From Apilactobacillus kunkeei (GTDB taxonomy: Bacteria; Bacillota; Bacilli; Lactobacillales; Lactobacillaceae), in contig NZ_JXDF01000003.1 in the NCBI RefSeq assembly GCF_001308195.1, positions 1-42,160 of the forward strand: a stretch of 42,160 bases of DNA, given 5' to 3'. Under the pieces are notes generated by a model. That model saw only the letters and a program-made list of their open reading frames with translations. It searched no databases and had not been told where the DNA came from. Position 1 is the first letter of the stretch. Every line of letters begins with the position of its first letter. Positions 23,704-31,769 of this stretch are shown here, one piece after another. The position numbers and the translations under genes are program-made.

Positions 23704-24051
23704 ATGAAAGATATTACTGAAATTGCATGCGAATCATACAAAGAAGATTTAAGAAGTTATGATAATCCTGATTACGTTATTACATATCCAAAATATGACT
23801 GGAAAATGTCCTATATTGCCTATGATGCAATGTTAAATAAATTGACAGGTTATCATGATTTGAACCAACCGGATACGGATTATGAAACGTTTGATGTTTA
23901 TAGTAATCAAGACGTAATCTTCAAATGTTCATTTTTTAAATCTATATATAAAATATTAGAGGTTAGTTTTTATGAATATAATAACTATTTGGGAAGTAAG
24001 GGATTTATAAAGGGGAAAGATAGAATTTACTACATTATAAAAAAGCAGTGA
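23704..24051 (+). CDS. hypothetical protein beside restriction genes
   Basis: The 115-residue protein is acidic and Tyr-rich (DNPDYVITYPKYDWKMSYIAYD), soluble, with no recognised domain. ATG 23704 has AGGAG nine bases upstream. Its base composition matches the AT-rich neighbour at 22763. It converges on the restriction endonuclease gene, and its stop codon lies within the shared terminator hairpin. Function unknown. Confidence 0.6.
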   Translation: MKDITEIACESYKEDLRSYDNPDYVITYPKYDWKMSYIAYDAMLNKLTGYHDLNQPDTDYETFDVYSNQDVIFKCSFFKSIYKILEVSFYEYNNYLGSKGFIKGKDRIYYIIKKQ

Positions 24052-24067
24052 AACAAAGTTCACTGCT
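24044..24067. terminator. bidirectional terminator
   Basis: AGCAGTGAA (24044-24052) pairs with TTCACTGCT (24059-24067), with A- and T-runs outside. It includes the stop codon of the plus-strand gene and lies just past the endonuclease stop codon. Confidence 0.8.
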
Positions 24068-24070
24068 ATT

Positions 24071-25507
24071 TTATAATAAATCTTCTACTGCTGATTTTAT
24101 ATATTTACTATTTATCCAGAAAGATTGAGTTGTCATAAAGTTATTTGAATATGAATCAGGTTTGTTAGTCCATTTCGCGGGAGTGGGTAATTCATTAGAA
24201 TCTTTGCTATCAACATAGCTACTCCTTGCGGCATGAGGCCTAACGTGAATAATTTTTTTGTCTTTTGAGGATATGAGATTGTTAGAGACTCTATTGTTTT
24301 TAAAACTTAGTTTTACACCTGAAAGTAATGCATTTACTGTTTGTTGCCAAGCTTCTCTTATTACACCGTCTCTCTGTTCATCTGGAACCCTAAAGAATTT
24401 AATACCCTTTAGATAGTTATCTCCATCATCTTCTGTTTTAAAAACAACGAATAAAAACTTTGTTTCTGAAAAGTAAACATTTAAAGATGCTTCTGGGGAA
24501 CCATCCTTATCATTCCAATTCTCTTCAACTAAATCTTTAAACTTAAAGGGTGGTAGAGACATACTTTCCTTATTTATGTTTCTTTGATTAAATTGAATAG
24601 TTTTTGGTACGATTGAAGCTTTTTTGAATTCATCGGCTTCTATTCCGGTTCTGCTTTTTATTCCTAAGATTCTGTTTACAATTTCAACATTGTATTTACC
24701 AATCGTTTTAGTTTCTTTAACAGGTATATTTAAATTATTAATTATTTCTTTTACTGATTTTCCGATGAAAGGTTTAAATTTTGAATTAATAATATCTTCT
24801 AAAGATTGAGTTGATAATTCAGTAGAATCTTTAATAATTGCATCTGAATGTTTATTTCCAAAGATGTAATCTCTTAGAAGAGTCGTCATAAAGCTTCCTT
24901 TTAAGGAAAACGCTCTTTGTTTAGCCATGACGTTTGAGTTTGGTTGTGTTCTCATTGAATGCTTGTTTACACCCTTTGTACAAGCAGCTAAATAGTTTGT
25001 TATTCCTTCATTTATTTCTTCAGCTTTACCTTGTTTTACATATGATTGAATGATTTCCCAGTCTTTTTTGATAATCTCTAAATCATTCTTATTGTTGAGC
25101 ATTTCGTACATAACACATTTTGCGAAAAACCAATCTTCTTTTGGGATGTCTTTATTGTATTCATAGTATCCAAGTTCCAGTACTTTGTTTTTTTTAAGAA
25201 GATGGCTATTTTCAAAATTTTCTTTATCTAAATCTTCGTAATTAATAATGTTAAGGACTAATCTTTCCTTAGCGCTAATATCACCATTTTTTAAACGTTT
25301 GAAAGGAGTCGCTTTTAGCTCAGACACACCTAAATCAGGTTGACTTGCAGAGTCCTTTGGCTTTCCAAACCAAGCTTCAAACACGTCACCCATGGCATTT
25401 TTTTTACCTTTTATGTGCAGATTAAGCATTTTTATAAGATCTTTTTGTTTAATGTTTTCAATCTGAACAGCTCTATTATGTACTTCTTCCTTTGTTTTAA
25501 AATCCAT
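24071..25507 (-). CDS. type II restriction endonuclease, Sau3AI/LlaKR2I (MutH-like) family
   Basis: The 478-residue protein matches the size and plan of Sau3AI: an N-terminal catalytic MutH-like domain and a C-terminal MutH-like DNA-binding domain. Catalytic residues are visible in GDVFEAWFG (E44), QPDLGVSELKATPFK (D58, E63-x-K65) and KERLVLNIINYE. The C-terminal half contains HVRPHAARSSY and MTTQSFWINSKYIK. Family members cut 5'-GATC. The ATG at 25507 has AGAGGGG six bases upstream. A C5-cytosine methyltransferase is divergent 88 bases away, consistent with protection by GAT-m5C. GATC specificity is inferred from family, not shown. Confidence 0.9.
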   Translation of the reverse strand: MDFKTKEEVHNRAVQIENIKQKDLIKMLNLHIKGKKNAMGDVFEAWFGKPKDSASQPDLGVSELKATPFKRLKNGDISAKERLVLNIINYEDLDKENFENSHLLKKNKVLELGYYEYNKDIPKEDWFFAKCVMYEMLNNKNDLEIIKKDWEIIQSYVKQGKAEEINEGITNYLAACTKGVNKHSMRTQPNSNVMAKQRAFSLKGSFMTTLLRDYIFGNKHSDAIIKDSTELSTQSLEDIINSKFKPFIGKSVKEIINNLNIPVKETKTIGKYNVEIVNRILGIKSRTGIEADEFKKASIVPKTIQFNQRNINKESMSLPPFKFKDLVEENWNDKDGSPEASLNVYFSETKFLFVVFKTEDDGDNYLKGIKFFRVPDEQRDGVIREAWQQTVNALLSGVKLSFKNNRVSNNLISSKDKKIIHVRPHAARSSYVDSKDSNELPTPAKWTNKPDSYSNNFMTTQSFWINSKYIKSAVEDLL

Positions 25508-25533
25508 ATTTGGCCCCTCTTGAATAATATGTG

Positions 25534-25562
25534 TTGATCCTTTTCTACATATATTATATAAT
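25534..25562 (+). promoter_or_regulatory. methyltransferase promoter with GATC in the -35 box
   Basis: TTGATC (25534-25539), 17 bases, TATAAT (25557-25562). GATC at 25536-25539 is the predicted target of the system. The -10 region lies in an AT-only palindrome (about 25549-25566) that also covers the divergent endonuclease promoter region. Confidence 0.6.
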
Positions 25563-25595
25563 ATATATTAATAATTCAAAAAAGGAGTGATTAGC

Positions 25596-26885
25596 ATGGC
25601 GAAAGAACTTAAAGTCTTAGAATTATTTGCCGGAGTCGGTGGATTCCGTATTGGTCTCGATAATGCGGATAAAGACTTATTTAAGACAAAATGGTCCAAT
25701 CAATACGAACCATCGAGAAAAAGCCAAGATGCTTTTGATGTATACAACTATCGCTTTCCAGATTCCGAAAATATTGGGATTGATGTTGCTGAAATTTCTG
25801 ATGAAAAGTTCAGTTCCATGGACGCTGACATGATAGTTGGTGGATTTCCATGCCAAGATTACTCAGTAGCGAGATCTAAGAAAAATGAAATGGGAATTCA
25901 AGGAAAAAAGGGTGTATTATTCTGGCAGATTATAAGAGCTGCAAAAGACATCCATCCTAAATATATGATTTTTGAAAATGTAGATAGACTTTTGAAAGCT
26001 CCAGCTAAGCAAAGAGGTAGAGATTTTTCAATTATGCTTACTGCATTAAATAGCTTAGGATATTCTGTAGAATGGCGTGTTATTAATGCGGCTGATTACG
26101 GTAGAGCGCAACGTCGTCGTCGTGTATACTTCTTCGTATTCCGTAATGATTTACCTTATGCTAAGCACTTAGATGAAAAATATGATTTCGATGAAGAATT
26201 AATCCCAGATGATGCTTATGACGAATATATCTTTAAAGAAGGCCTGTTTGCAAAGCAATTCCCAATTAAAGAAGAGTTATACAAAGGTAGAAGAGCTTAT
26301 TATGAACTACCAGATGATATTGTAGCTGCATCAGATAATTTCACTGGCAAAGTATTCAACACTGGAATTATGAGACACGGTAAGTACTTTACTATTGACT
26401 CTGTTCCAAATTCTGATAAAAAGCCAACACCATTAAGAGATATTATTCAACCAGAAGAAGATGTTGATGAAAAGTACTACGTAGATGATCAAGTGAAGAT
26501 TGATAAATTTGCATATCTACGAGGTCCTAAACATATTGAAAGAACTTCAGCAGATGGTCATACCTACACATACAGTGAAGGTGGAATGTCTCCTTATGAA
26601 GATTTATCACTACCAGGTAGAACAATGCTTACTTCTGAAGGAAGTGTTAACAGATCAACTCATTGGTTGAAGATTAATGATAGGTATAGAGTTTTAACAC
26701 CAATTGAAGCGGAAAGAATGCAAGATTTCCCTGACGATTGGACTAAATATAAAATTGTTGATGGTGAAGTTAAAGAAGTTACTGATAGAATGAGAATGTT
26801 TTTCATGGGAAATGCTCTAGTTACCTCAATTATTGAAGGTATCGGTAAAGGTATTAAAGAAATTGTAAATGAATATGATGATTAA
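25596..26885 (+). CDS. DNA (cytosine-5-)-methyltransferase, GATC-type predicted
   Basis: The 429-residue enzyme transfers a methyl group from S-adenosylmethionine to C5 of cytosine. C5-MTase motifs are in order: I VLELFAGVGGFRIGLD (AdoMet), IV GGFPCQDYSVA (catalytic C86), VI FENVDRLL, VIII QRRRRVYFFVFR, then a target-recognition region (about 200-360), IX near TPIEAERMQDFPDDW and X MGNALVTSII. ATG 25596 has AAGGAG eight bases upstream; the GTG three codons earlier overlaps that site. It forms a divergent pair with the Sau3AI-like endonuclease and must protect the host site. Confidence 0.95.
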   Translation: MAKELKVLELFAGVGGFRIGLDNADKDLFKTKWSNQYEPSRKSQDAFDVYNYRFPDSENIGIDVAEISDEKFSSMDADMIVGGFPCQDYSVARSKKNEMGIQGKKGVLFWQIIRAAKDIHPKYMIFENVDRLLKAPAKQRGRDFSIMLTALNSLGYSVEWRVINAADYGRAQRRRRVYFFVFRNDLPYAKHLDEKYDFDEELIPDDAYDEYIFKEGLFAKQFPIKEELYKGRRAYYELPDDIVAASDNFTGKVFNTGIMRHGKYFTIDSVPNSDKKPTPLRDIIQPEEDVDEKYYVDDQVKIDKFAYLRGPKHIERTSADGHTYTYSEGGMSPYEDLSLPGRTMLTSEGSVNRSTHWLKINDRYRVLTPIEAERMQDFPDDWTKYKIVDGEVKEVTDRMRMFFMGNALVTSIIEGIGKGIKEIVNEYDD

Positions 26886-26914
26886 AAAAAGACACCCAAA
26901 CGGATGCCTTTTTT
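26884..26914 (+). terminator. terminator of the methyltransferase gene
   Basis: AAAAAAGACACCC (26884-26897) pairs imperfectly with GGATGCCTTTTTT (26902-26914), beginning at the stop codon. Confidence 0.65.
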
Positions 26915-27022
26915 ATTTAAAATGTCTCTACATTATATTGAAAATCTATCAAGTAAGAAAGTAGTACAATCATGAATTCGAAATCTTTTCATCATCATAA
27001 GACCTTCTTTGACCTAATAACA

Positions 27023-27223
27023 TTATAGGGAGTTATCAGCTTGATTATGAGTTTGGTATTGATGATTTTCATAATCATACAATGCCTTTTCAAAATTATG
27101 GAATGTGTGGACATCGGTAGGATCTTCTTTTCGGCAATCCTTTAATAATTCTCTTAAGAAATCAATCATTCCCGGTGCAGTCTTAATCTTTTCAATTTGA
27201 CTAATAATTTCTGATTCAGTCAT
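27023..27223 (-). CDS. small helical protein of unknown function
   Basis: The 66-residue protein begins MTESEIISQIEKIK, with GAGGCG six bases upstream of ATG 27223; a TTG six codons earlier overlaps that site. It is charged and predicted helical, with GMIDFLRELLKDCRKE and a His/Asn/Gln-rich tail. Size and charge recall bacteriocin-immunity proteins, but I see no conserved match. It is a single gene after the methyltransferase. Confidence 0.5.
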   Translation of the reverse strand: MTESEIISQIEKIKTAPGMIDFLRELLKDCRKEDPTDVHTFHNFEKALYDYENHQYQTHNQADNSL

Positions 27224-27300
27224 ATTAATCGCCTCTATCAATTCAATTTATATCTGAATCCAACTATATAGTAGCACCATAGATGTGAAGTGTTCAGTAT

Positions 27301-28182
27301 TTAGTTTTGTTTTTTTCTAGCTTCTTTTATTACTTCGCTTGGACCTATTACTATGTCATTTAAATCTGATGATTGAAGAATGTTCGAAATCTCGATTTCC
27401 TGTTTGCTTAAGTAATAATTATTATATTGATCAACTTTATTTCTAAATATTAACGATTTTGATTCATCTCTTCGGATTATAATACCTAACTTTGGTGATA
27501 TGGGGAAAAGTTGTTCTTCCGTTCGGGGTATCTTTAACATAGGTGCATTATTTCCAAATAAAAGGGGTGTTTCGGAATCATTTATTGCTAGCGAAATACT
27601 TCCACAAAAATTAATATAATTTATTTCGAATTTTTCTTCATCAGAAGGAATGAATAATTCTTGAAATCTTAAAAAACTAGCAAAATTTTTAAAATTAATA
27701 TCATTTAATCCGTATTTTTTTAAACATTTGTTATATCTCTCTTGCGGTATTGACTCAATTTGCTTTTTTCGCCGTAATGACCTACAGGATAATTGTCTAA
27801 GCATTAATAAGAGGTTTTTTCTAATACTCTTTTTTGTTAATATAGTACCTTTTCGTGTGGTTATGAGATTATTTATAAGTACGCCGAAACCTGATTCAGA
27901 AGAACCTAGAGAATGTTCGATGTATTGATTCTCATTTTCCATTTCTTTTATAGCTTTATCAAATTTTTTGATAGTATTATTCCTATCCAGGTATTTTAAG
28001 CCTTTTTTTACTTCTTCTAGTTCTATCTCATCATATAGCCAAGCTGATGCCATTACAGCGTTGGGTTTTGGATGAAAGAACTTTTCGTCCTCAATCCTGT
28101 AACAAGAAAGATGACCACTTGAATCTGTAAATGATCTTAATATTAATTGAGGAATGTAATGTTGAAGTCTTACTTTGCTCAT
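27301..28182 (-). CDS. DUF4238 family protein
   Basis: The 293-residue protein begins MSKVRLQHYIPQLILRSF, the HYIPQxxLRxF signature of DUF4238 proteins, whose function is not established. The rest is soluble, with a central helical, basic region (RQLSCRSLRRKKQIE) and PMLKIPRTEEQLFPISPK, typical of the family's C-terminal part. ATG 28182 has AGGAGTG upstream; the GTG three codons earlier overlaps it. The AT-rich composition resembles the neighbouring restriction region, suggesting accessory DNA. Confidence 0.8.
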   Translation of the reverse strand: MSKVRLQHYIPQLILRSFTDSSGHLSCYRIEDEKFFHPKPNAVMASAWLYDEIELEEVKKGLKYLDRNNTIKKFDKAIKEMENENQYIEHSLGSSESGFGVLINNLITTRKGTILTKKSIRKNLLLMLRQLSCRSLRRKKQIESIPQERYNKCLKKYGLNDINFKNFASFLRFQELFIPSDEEKFEINYINFCGSISLAINDSETPLLFGNNAPMLKIPRTEEQLFPISPKLGIIIRRDESKSLIFRNKVDQYNNYYLSKQEIEISNILQSSDLNDIVIGPSEVIKEARKKQN

Positions 28183-28225
28183 GCTTGTCACTCCTATAAA
28201 AGATTTAGTTTAATAATTATAAAAC

Positions 28226-28256
28226 AAAAAATCTCTCCATGTTAGGAGAGATTTTT
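28226..28256. terminator. rho-independent terminator
   Basis: AAAAATCTCTCC (28226-28238) pairs with GGAGAGATTTTT (28245-28256). It lies just after the stop codon of the minus-strand gene ending at 28258. Confidence 0.85.
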
Positions 28257-28257
28257 C

Positions 28258-28602
28258 TTATTGTGTAATTTCCACTTTATCTAGTTTTACTTTAAATCCA
28301 GCATTTAATAGGGTACCAGTAAGTGTGATGTTCTTATCACCATACTTGGCGGAGTAACGGTAGGTATCTCCTTTACCAGTGTCTGAGTCTGAATTGTAGA
28401 TACGATCATTATTGTGTTGAGTTAAGTACACGTAAGTTGATTCGTTAGCAGCAACTTTCTTTAATTCTTGTTGGTTGCTGATTGCTGAAGTAGCTTGTTT
28501 GCTTAATGAGCTTTGGATGTAGAAGTCTTTTCCAACAGGCAAAGCAATGAAGATAAGCACAGCAAGGAATACTAAGATAATAATGTTTCTGATTGTCTTC
28601 AT
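28258..28602 (-). CDS. small membrane-anchored extracellular protein
   Basis: The 114-residue protein has one N-terminal hydrophobic segment (about 6-24, NIIILVFLAVLIFIALPVG) and a hydrophilic outer part (about 30-114) with KVAANESTYVYL, DRIYNSDSDTGKGD and a C-terminal beta-like stretch. It looks like a DUF-type exported protein; no function seen. AAAGGAGG precedes two adjacent ATGs (28605, 28602); the second has better spacing. It is a single gene, divergent from a small membrane protein gene across a palindrome. Confidence 0.7.
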   Translation of the reverse strand: MKTIRNIIILVFLAVLIFIALPVGKDFYIQSSLSKQATSAISNQQELKKVAANESTYVYLTQHNNDRIYNSDSDTGKGDTYRYSAKYGDKNITLTGTLLNAGFKVKLDKVEITQ

Positions 28603-28663
28603 CATGGCACCTCCTTTGAATTTTGTAGTAATAAGAATATACCACTTTATAAACTTAATGAAA

Positions 28664-28681
28664 ATGACAAACTATTGTCAT
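28664..28681. promoter_or_regulatory. palindrome between divergent genes
   Basis: ATGACAA-ACTA-TTGTCAT is a perfect 7-bp-arm palindrome between the divergent genes at 28602 and 28801. It could be an operator; no matching regulator is known. Confidence 0.35.
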
Positions 28682-28800
28682 CTTTTTGTATTAACTCGTT
28701 AAAATGTTGATATAACATGTTTTTTATGGACTTTTTTGATGCAACGAAGAGAATTGCTGTGCTATTATGTGGTTAGTACATAATAAAGGCGGGTTACATT

Positions 28801-29082
28801 ATGCAAATGAAGATGAGCAAATGGTTTTCACTTGGCGTTGGGGTATATGTAATCTTAACTATTATTGATGGATTTTTGGAAGGTTTTTACTATCAATCAC
28901 CATCTACTTGGCGCACTCTAATGGGCGTAAGAGTCGTTAAGAATTTTAACCCCGGGGAATTCAACTTTAGTCTATTGATCACATGGAAGACATTGATTTA
29001 CTTCGTTGTCATCATGTTAATCTGGATGGCTTTATATGGATTCATGGACTACATGCTAAAGGAAAATAAAAAGAACGGCTAA
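28801..29082 (+). CDS. small membrane protein, paralogue of the 32040 gene
   Basis: The 93-residue protein has two hydrophobic segments (about 8-28 and 60-83). The N-terminal KWFSLGVGVYVILTIIDGFLE aligns with NWFSYGTIAYLILILLDSFLE of the gene at 32040-32312, and the overall layout is the same, so they are paralogues 3 kb apart. ATG 28801 follows AAGGCGGG. The stop codon is inside a terminator shared with the convergent acetyltransferase. Function unknown. Confidence 0.7.
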   Translation: MQMKMSKWFSLGVGVYVILTIIDGFLEGFYYQSPSTWRTLMGVRVVKNFNPGEFNFSLLITWKTLIYFVVIMLIWMALYGFMDYMLKENKKNG

Positions 29083-29097
29083 TTCTAGCCGTTCTTT
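29069..29097. terminator. bidirectional terminator overlapping both stop codons
   Basis: AAAAGAACGGCT (29069-29080) pairs with AGCCGTTCTTTT (29086-29097). Each arm encodes Lys-Asn-Gly-stop for the gene entering it, so both convergent proteins end in KNG. Confidence 0.9.
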
Positions 29098-29588
29098 TGT
29101 TTTGCATAAATCGCAAATGGTTCTTCTGTTTTTTGGAATGTGAATCCAGCACGTTCAGCAACGCGTCTGCTTGGTTCATTGTCAACTTCAGCTTTAATAA
29201 TTAGCTTTTCCATATCAAAGAAGTTAAATGCATAACTAACAAGTGATTGCACACTGTTGTACATGATTCCTTTACCTTGATATTCACTGGATAACCAGTA
29301 GCCAATTTCAGCGGTATGGTTCACTTGATCCACATTGTGTAAATCAATCATACCGACTGGTTTTGCACCATTTAAAATTGCTAGAACGAATATATTGTGT
29401 TCTTTAGCATAGCGAATGAATTTTGCTTCGTCATCAATTGATTGCATGTCCTTAGCCCATGGTAGCCACTTGGATAATTCTTCGCGGTCTTTGTTAATGA
29501 TGTCGTAAATTTCGGTGGACATAAATTCTTCGACTAACGCTAGACCATAATTTTGTCTATCCAGCTTAAATTCAGCGATATTATTCAT
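29085..29588 (-). CDS. GNAT acetyltransferase (RimL-like)
   Basis: The 167-residue protein has the GNAT acetyl-CoA loop YQGKGIMYNSVQSLVSYAF near residue 110, EIGYWLSSE before it and NEPSRRVAERAGFTF after it, all typical of RimJ/RimL-type N-acetyltransferases that modify ribosomal-protein or other amino groups. The usual second Gly of Q/RxxGxG is Met (GKGIM). The ATG at 29588 has TAGGAAG upstream; a GTG three codons earlier is less likely. It is a single gene; substrate unknown. Confidence 0.9.
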   Translation of the reverse strand: MNNIAEFKLDRQNYGLALVEEFMSTEIYDIINKDREELSKWLPWAKDMQSIDDEAKFIRYAKEHNIFVLAILNGAKPVGMIDLHNVDQVNHTAEIGYWLSSEYQGKGIMYNSVQSLVSYAFNFFDMEKLIIKAEVDNEPSRRVAERAGFTFQKTEEPFAIYAKQKNG

Positions 29589-29729
29589 AATTATCACTTC
29601 CTATTTTTAATTAGAGTATAACCCTTTGTGAAGTATTATTCACTAATATCTTAATAAAAGATTTCTTTGAATTGATTTTTCGTTATGATATTATTAAATA
29701 TGGATTAAAATTTAGGGGGAATTTTTTAC

Positions 29730-30692
29730 ATGAAGTCTAAAATTAATATATGGACTGCAGCGTTTAACATTTTTAACTGTTTAATGTTGTTTATTTCATG
29801 GTTTGTCGTAATTGCGCAAGCAATTGCAAATAATGGAAATACCAACGGGGGATTTTTCTATTTAGTTACATGGATCGGTGTGATTTTAAACACTGTTTCA
29901 TTGTATTATGCTAAGCAATTAAATATTTCAATCGTAGGACCAGTATTGGGGATTATTGGTAGTGCGATATCTGGTTTATCAATGATTTTTGCTTTCCCAT
30001 CAATTGTATTACTTATAATCGCTGTTGTTTTTGAATTTCTACAAAAACCAGCCAAGAAAGCATCACAAGTAAATGATGTAATTGCTCCTTGGTATAAGGT
30101 ATGGTGGATTTGGGTAGTTATTGCTGTTTCAGTACTTCTTTCAATTGCAATTATTGCTACTGCATCATCACATGGTTCAAGCTCAAGTTCATCAGACAGT
30201 GATGTTTCTACTACACAAGGTAAAACAAAATCATCACAAGACACAGACACAGACTCAGACACAGACTCATCTTCAAAATCAGATTCTGAAGCTGTATTGA
30301 ACAAACAATACAAGGTTGGAGAAACCATTAATTACAAGGGATACAAAGTCACTGTAAATGATATTAAGTATGATGATGGTGATGATATTGACACTCCTAA
30401 GAGTGGTAATAAGTATGTTGCAATTAATGTTACCATCCAAAACGATACTGGTGACAAGCAAGACTACAATCCTTTTGATTTTAAGTTGAGTGCTGATGGT
30501 AATGGTACTGATCTAGATGAAACTACTGGTAATGATACTTATGATAATAATACTATCGATAGTGGTACCTTAGATGAAGGTTCAAAAGTTACTGGTTACT
30601 TAATCGGTCAAGCTAATCCAAACGCTAAGTTAAAGTTGGAATACCAACCTAATTTCTTCGATAACCACACCGTAGATATCGACTTAAACTAA
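29730..30692 (+). CDS. membrane protein with DUF4352-like extracellular domain
   Basis: The 320-residue protein has four hydrophobic segments (about 9-28, 43-58, 67-103 and 128-148), a Ser/Asp-rich linker (about 150-190, SSQDTDTDSDTD) encoded by a short ACAGACTCAGAC repeat, and a C-terminal beta domain (about 195-320) resembling DUF4352: YKVGETINYKGYKVTVNDI and KYVAINVTIQNDTGD. Such domains sit outside the cell and are thought to bind ligands or substrates. ATG 29730 has AGGGGG eleven bases upstream. A likely promoter is TTGAAT with TATTAT upstream. Function unknown. Confidence 0.78.
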   Translation: MKSKINIWTAAFNIFNCLMLFISWFVVIAQAIANNGNTNGGFFYLVTWIGVILNTVSLYYAKQLNISIVGPVLGIIGSAISGLSMIFAFPSIVLLIIAVVFEFLQKPAKKASQVNDVIAPWYKVWWIWVVIAVSVLLSIAIIATASSHGSSSSSSDSDVSTTQGKTKSSQDTDTDSDTDSSSKSDSEAVLNKQYKVGETINYKGYKVTVNDIKYDDGDDIDTPKSGNKYVAINVTIQNDTGDKQDYNPFDFKLSADGNGTDLDETTGNDTYDNNTIDSGTLDEGSKVTGYLIGQANPNAKLKLEYQPNFFDNHTVDIDLN

Positions 30693-30696
30693 TAAA

Positions 30697-30731
30697 TAAA
30701 AAGAGAAGCGCTTTGCCTGCGCCTCTCTTTT
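30697..30731 (+). terminator. terminator of the DUF4352 gene
   Basis: AAAAAGAGAAGCGC (about 30697-30711) pairs with GCGCCTCTCTTTTT (about 30719-30732) with one bulge on the left arm. Confidence 0.75.
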
Positions 30732-30736
30732 TTATA

Positions 30737-30775
30737 TTTACATAACTTTTACATAATTTTTATAGCAAATTTACA
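30737..30775 (+). promoter_or_regulatory. Pho box: four TTTACA-type repeats at 11-bp period
   Basis: TTTACA at 30737-30742, 30748-30753 and 30770-30775 and TTTATA at 30759-30764 are each spaced exactly 11 bases apart. Direct TTAACA-like repeats at this period are the binding site of PhoP of PhoPR in Firmicutes. They precede a secreted phosphatase-like gene by 55 bases, with TATATT at 30785-30790 as the -10 box. Confidence 0.65.
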
Positions 30776-30829
30776 TGGTAGGCATATATTAAAGACGTTC
30801 CATAAATAATTCATCAGGAGATGACGCTA

Positions 30830-31729
30830 ATGATTTCCAAAGCCAAATTAATGAGTGGCTTATTGCTATTTTTAACACTTTCAAGTACTGGGGTGGCTGC
30901 CTCGGCAAAGAGTAAGACGTCAAATGCCAAAAAGAATGGAAATATTGTGACTGTCTATCTAGCACGACATGGTCAAACTACTGGAAATGTTATGACCCTT
31001 GCAGAAGGATGGGATGACTATCCATTGACTCCTCAAGGAGATTTGGTTGCCAAACAAGTCGGAGCAGGACTTCGTGGTGTTCACTTTACAGAGGCGGCGT
31101 GTGGTAAACTAGTCCGTCATTTGGACACAATTAAAGATATGCTAGATTACTCCGGTAACAATAAAATAACCGTACTTGAGACACCACAGTTTAGAGAAGT
31201 TGGTGGTGGAAAGTACGAATTGTATCAGGAAAAAGACCATAGTAAGGTTATCGATGATTATTATGGAGTTAAAGATAATGCGGAGTTATCAAAAAAATTT
31301 GGTTTAAATACTACTGCTAAACGTATTCAAGCTATTTATGAGCTAGATAAGAAGAACGACTCTACCCCCGTCCAAGATAGAGCTGAGAGTGCAAATCAAG
31401 TACTGAAAAGAGAATCAGCAGGGATTAGAAGAATTGCTAAAGAAACATATAAAAAACATGGTAAGAATGCTCTGGTTGTTAGTTCAGGAGAGATTATTGG
31501 TGCATATCTATCTAAATATGATCACAACCTAAGTAAGACCGATAAAAGTCTTTTAACGAACGGATTAATTCCAAATTCAGGTGTTACAAAGGTTTACTAT
31601 AATGTTAAGACTGGTAAGGTTACCTTTGGCAAGGTTGGTGATTTAAGTTACGCTCAAAAAGGTGCTAAGTATTTACAAAACCACAAGGTTAAGGAATCAG
31701 CTAGCATGAAAGTTGATTATGAAAAATAA
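30830..31729 (+). CDS. secreted histidine-phosphatase superfamily protein
   Basis: The 299-residue protein has a signal peptide (1-26, ending VAASA), the branch-1 histidine phosphatase motif LARHGQTTGN with nucleophile H47, LVRHLDTIKDML (second Arg) and FREVGGGKYE (acid). The usual second catalytic His in VVSHG is Ser here (VVSSGEIIG), so full activity is doubtful. ATG 30830 has CAGGAG nine bases upstream; the ATG at 30821 touches that site. No sortase motif is present, so it is released or wall-associated. The upstream Pho-type repeats suggest phosphate-starvation expression and a role in phosphate scavenging. Confidence 0.85.
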   Translation: MISKAKLMSGLLLFLTLSSTGVAASAKSKTSNAKKNGNIVTVYLARHGQTTGNVMTLAEGWDDYPLTPQGDLVAKQVGAGLRGVHFTEAACGKLVRHLDTIKDMLDYSGNNKITVLETPQFREVGGGKYELYQEKDHSKVIDDYYGVKDNAELSKKFGLNTTAKRIQAIYELDKKNDSTPVQDRAESANQVLKRESAGIRRIAKETYKKHGKNALVVSSGEIIGAYLSKYDHNLSKTDKSLLTNGLIPNSGVTKVYYNVKTGKVTFGKVGDLSYAQKGAKYLQNHKVKESASMKVDYEK

Positions 31730-31769
31730 GATGACTTGGATTTAAGAACGGTGATATGAAGGGCTATCG

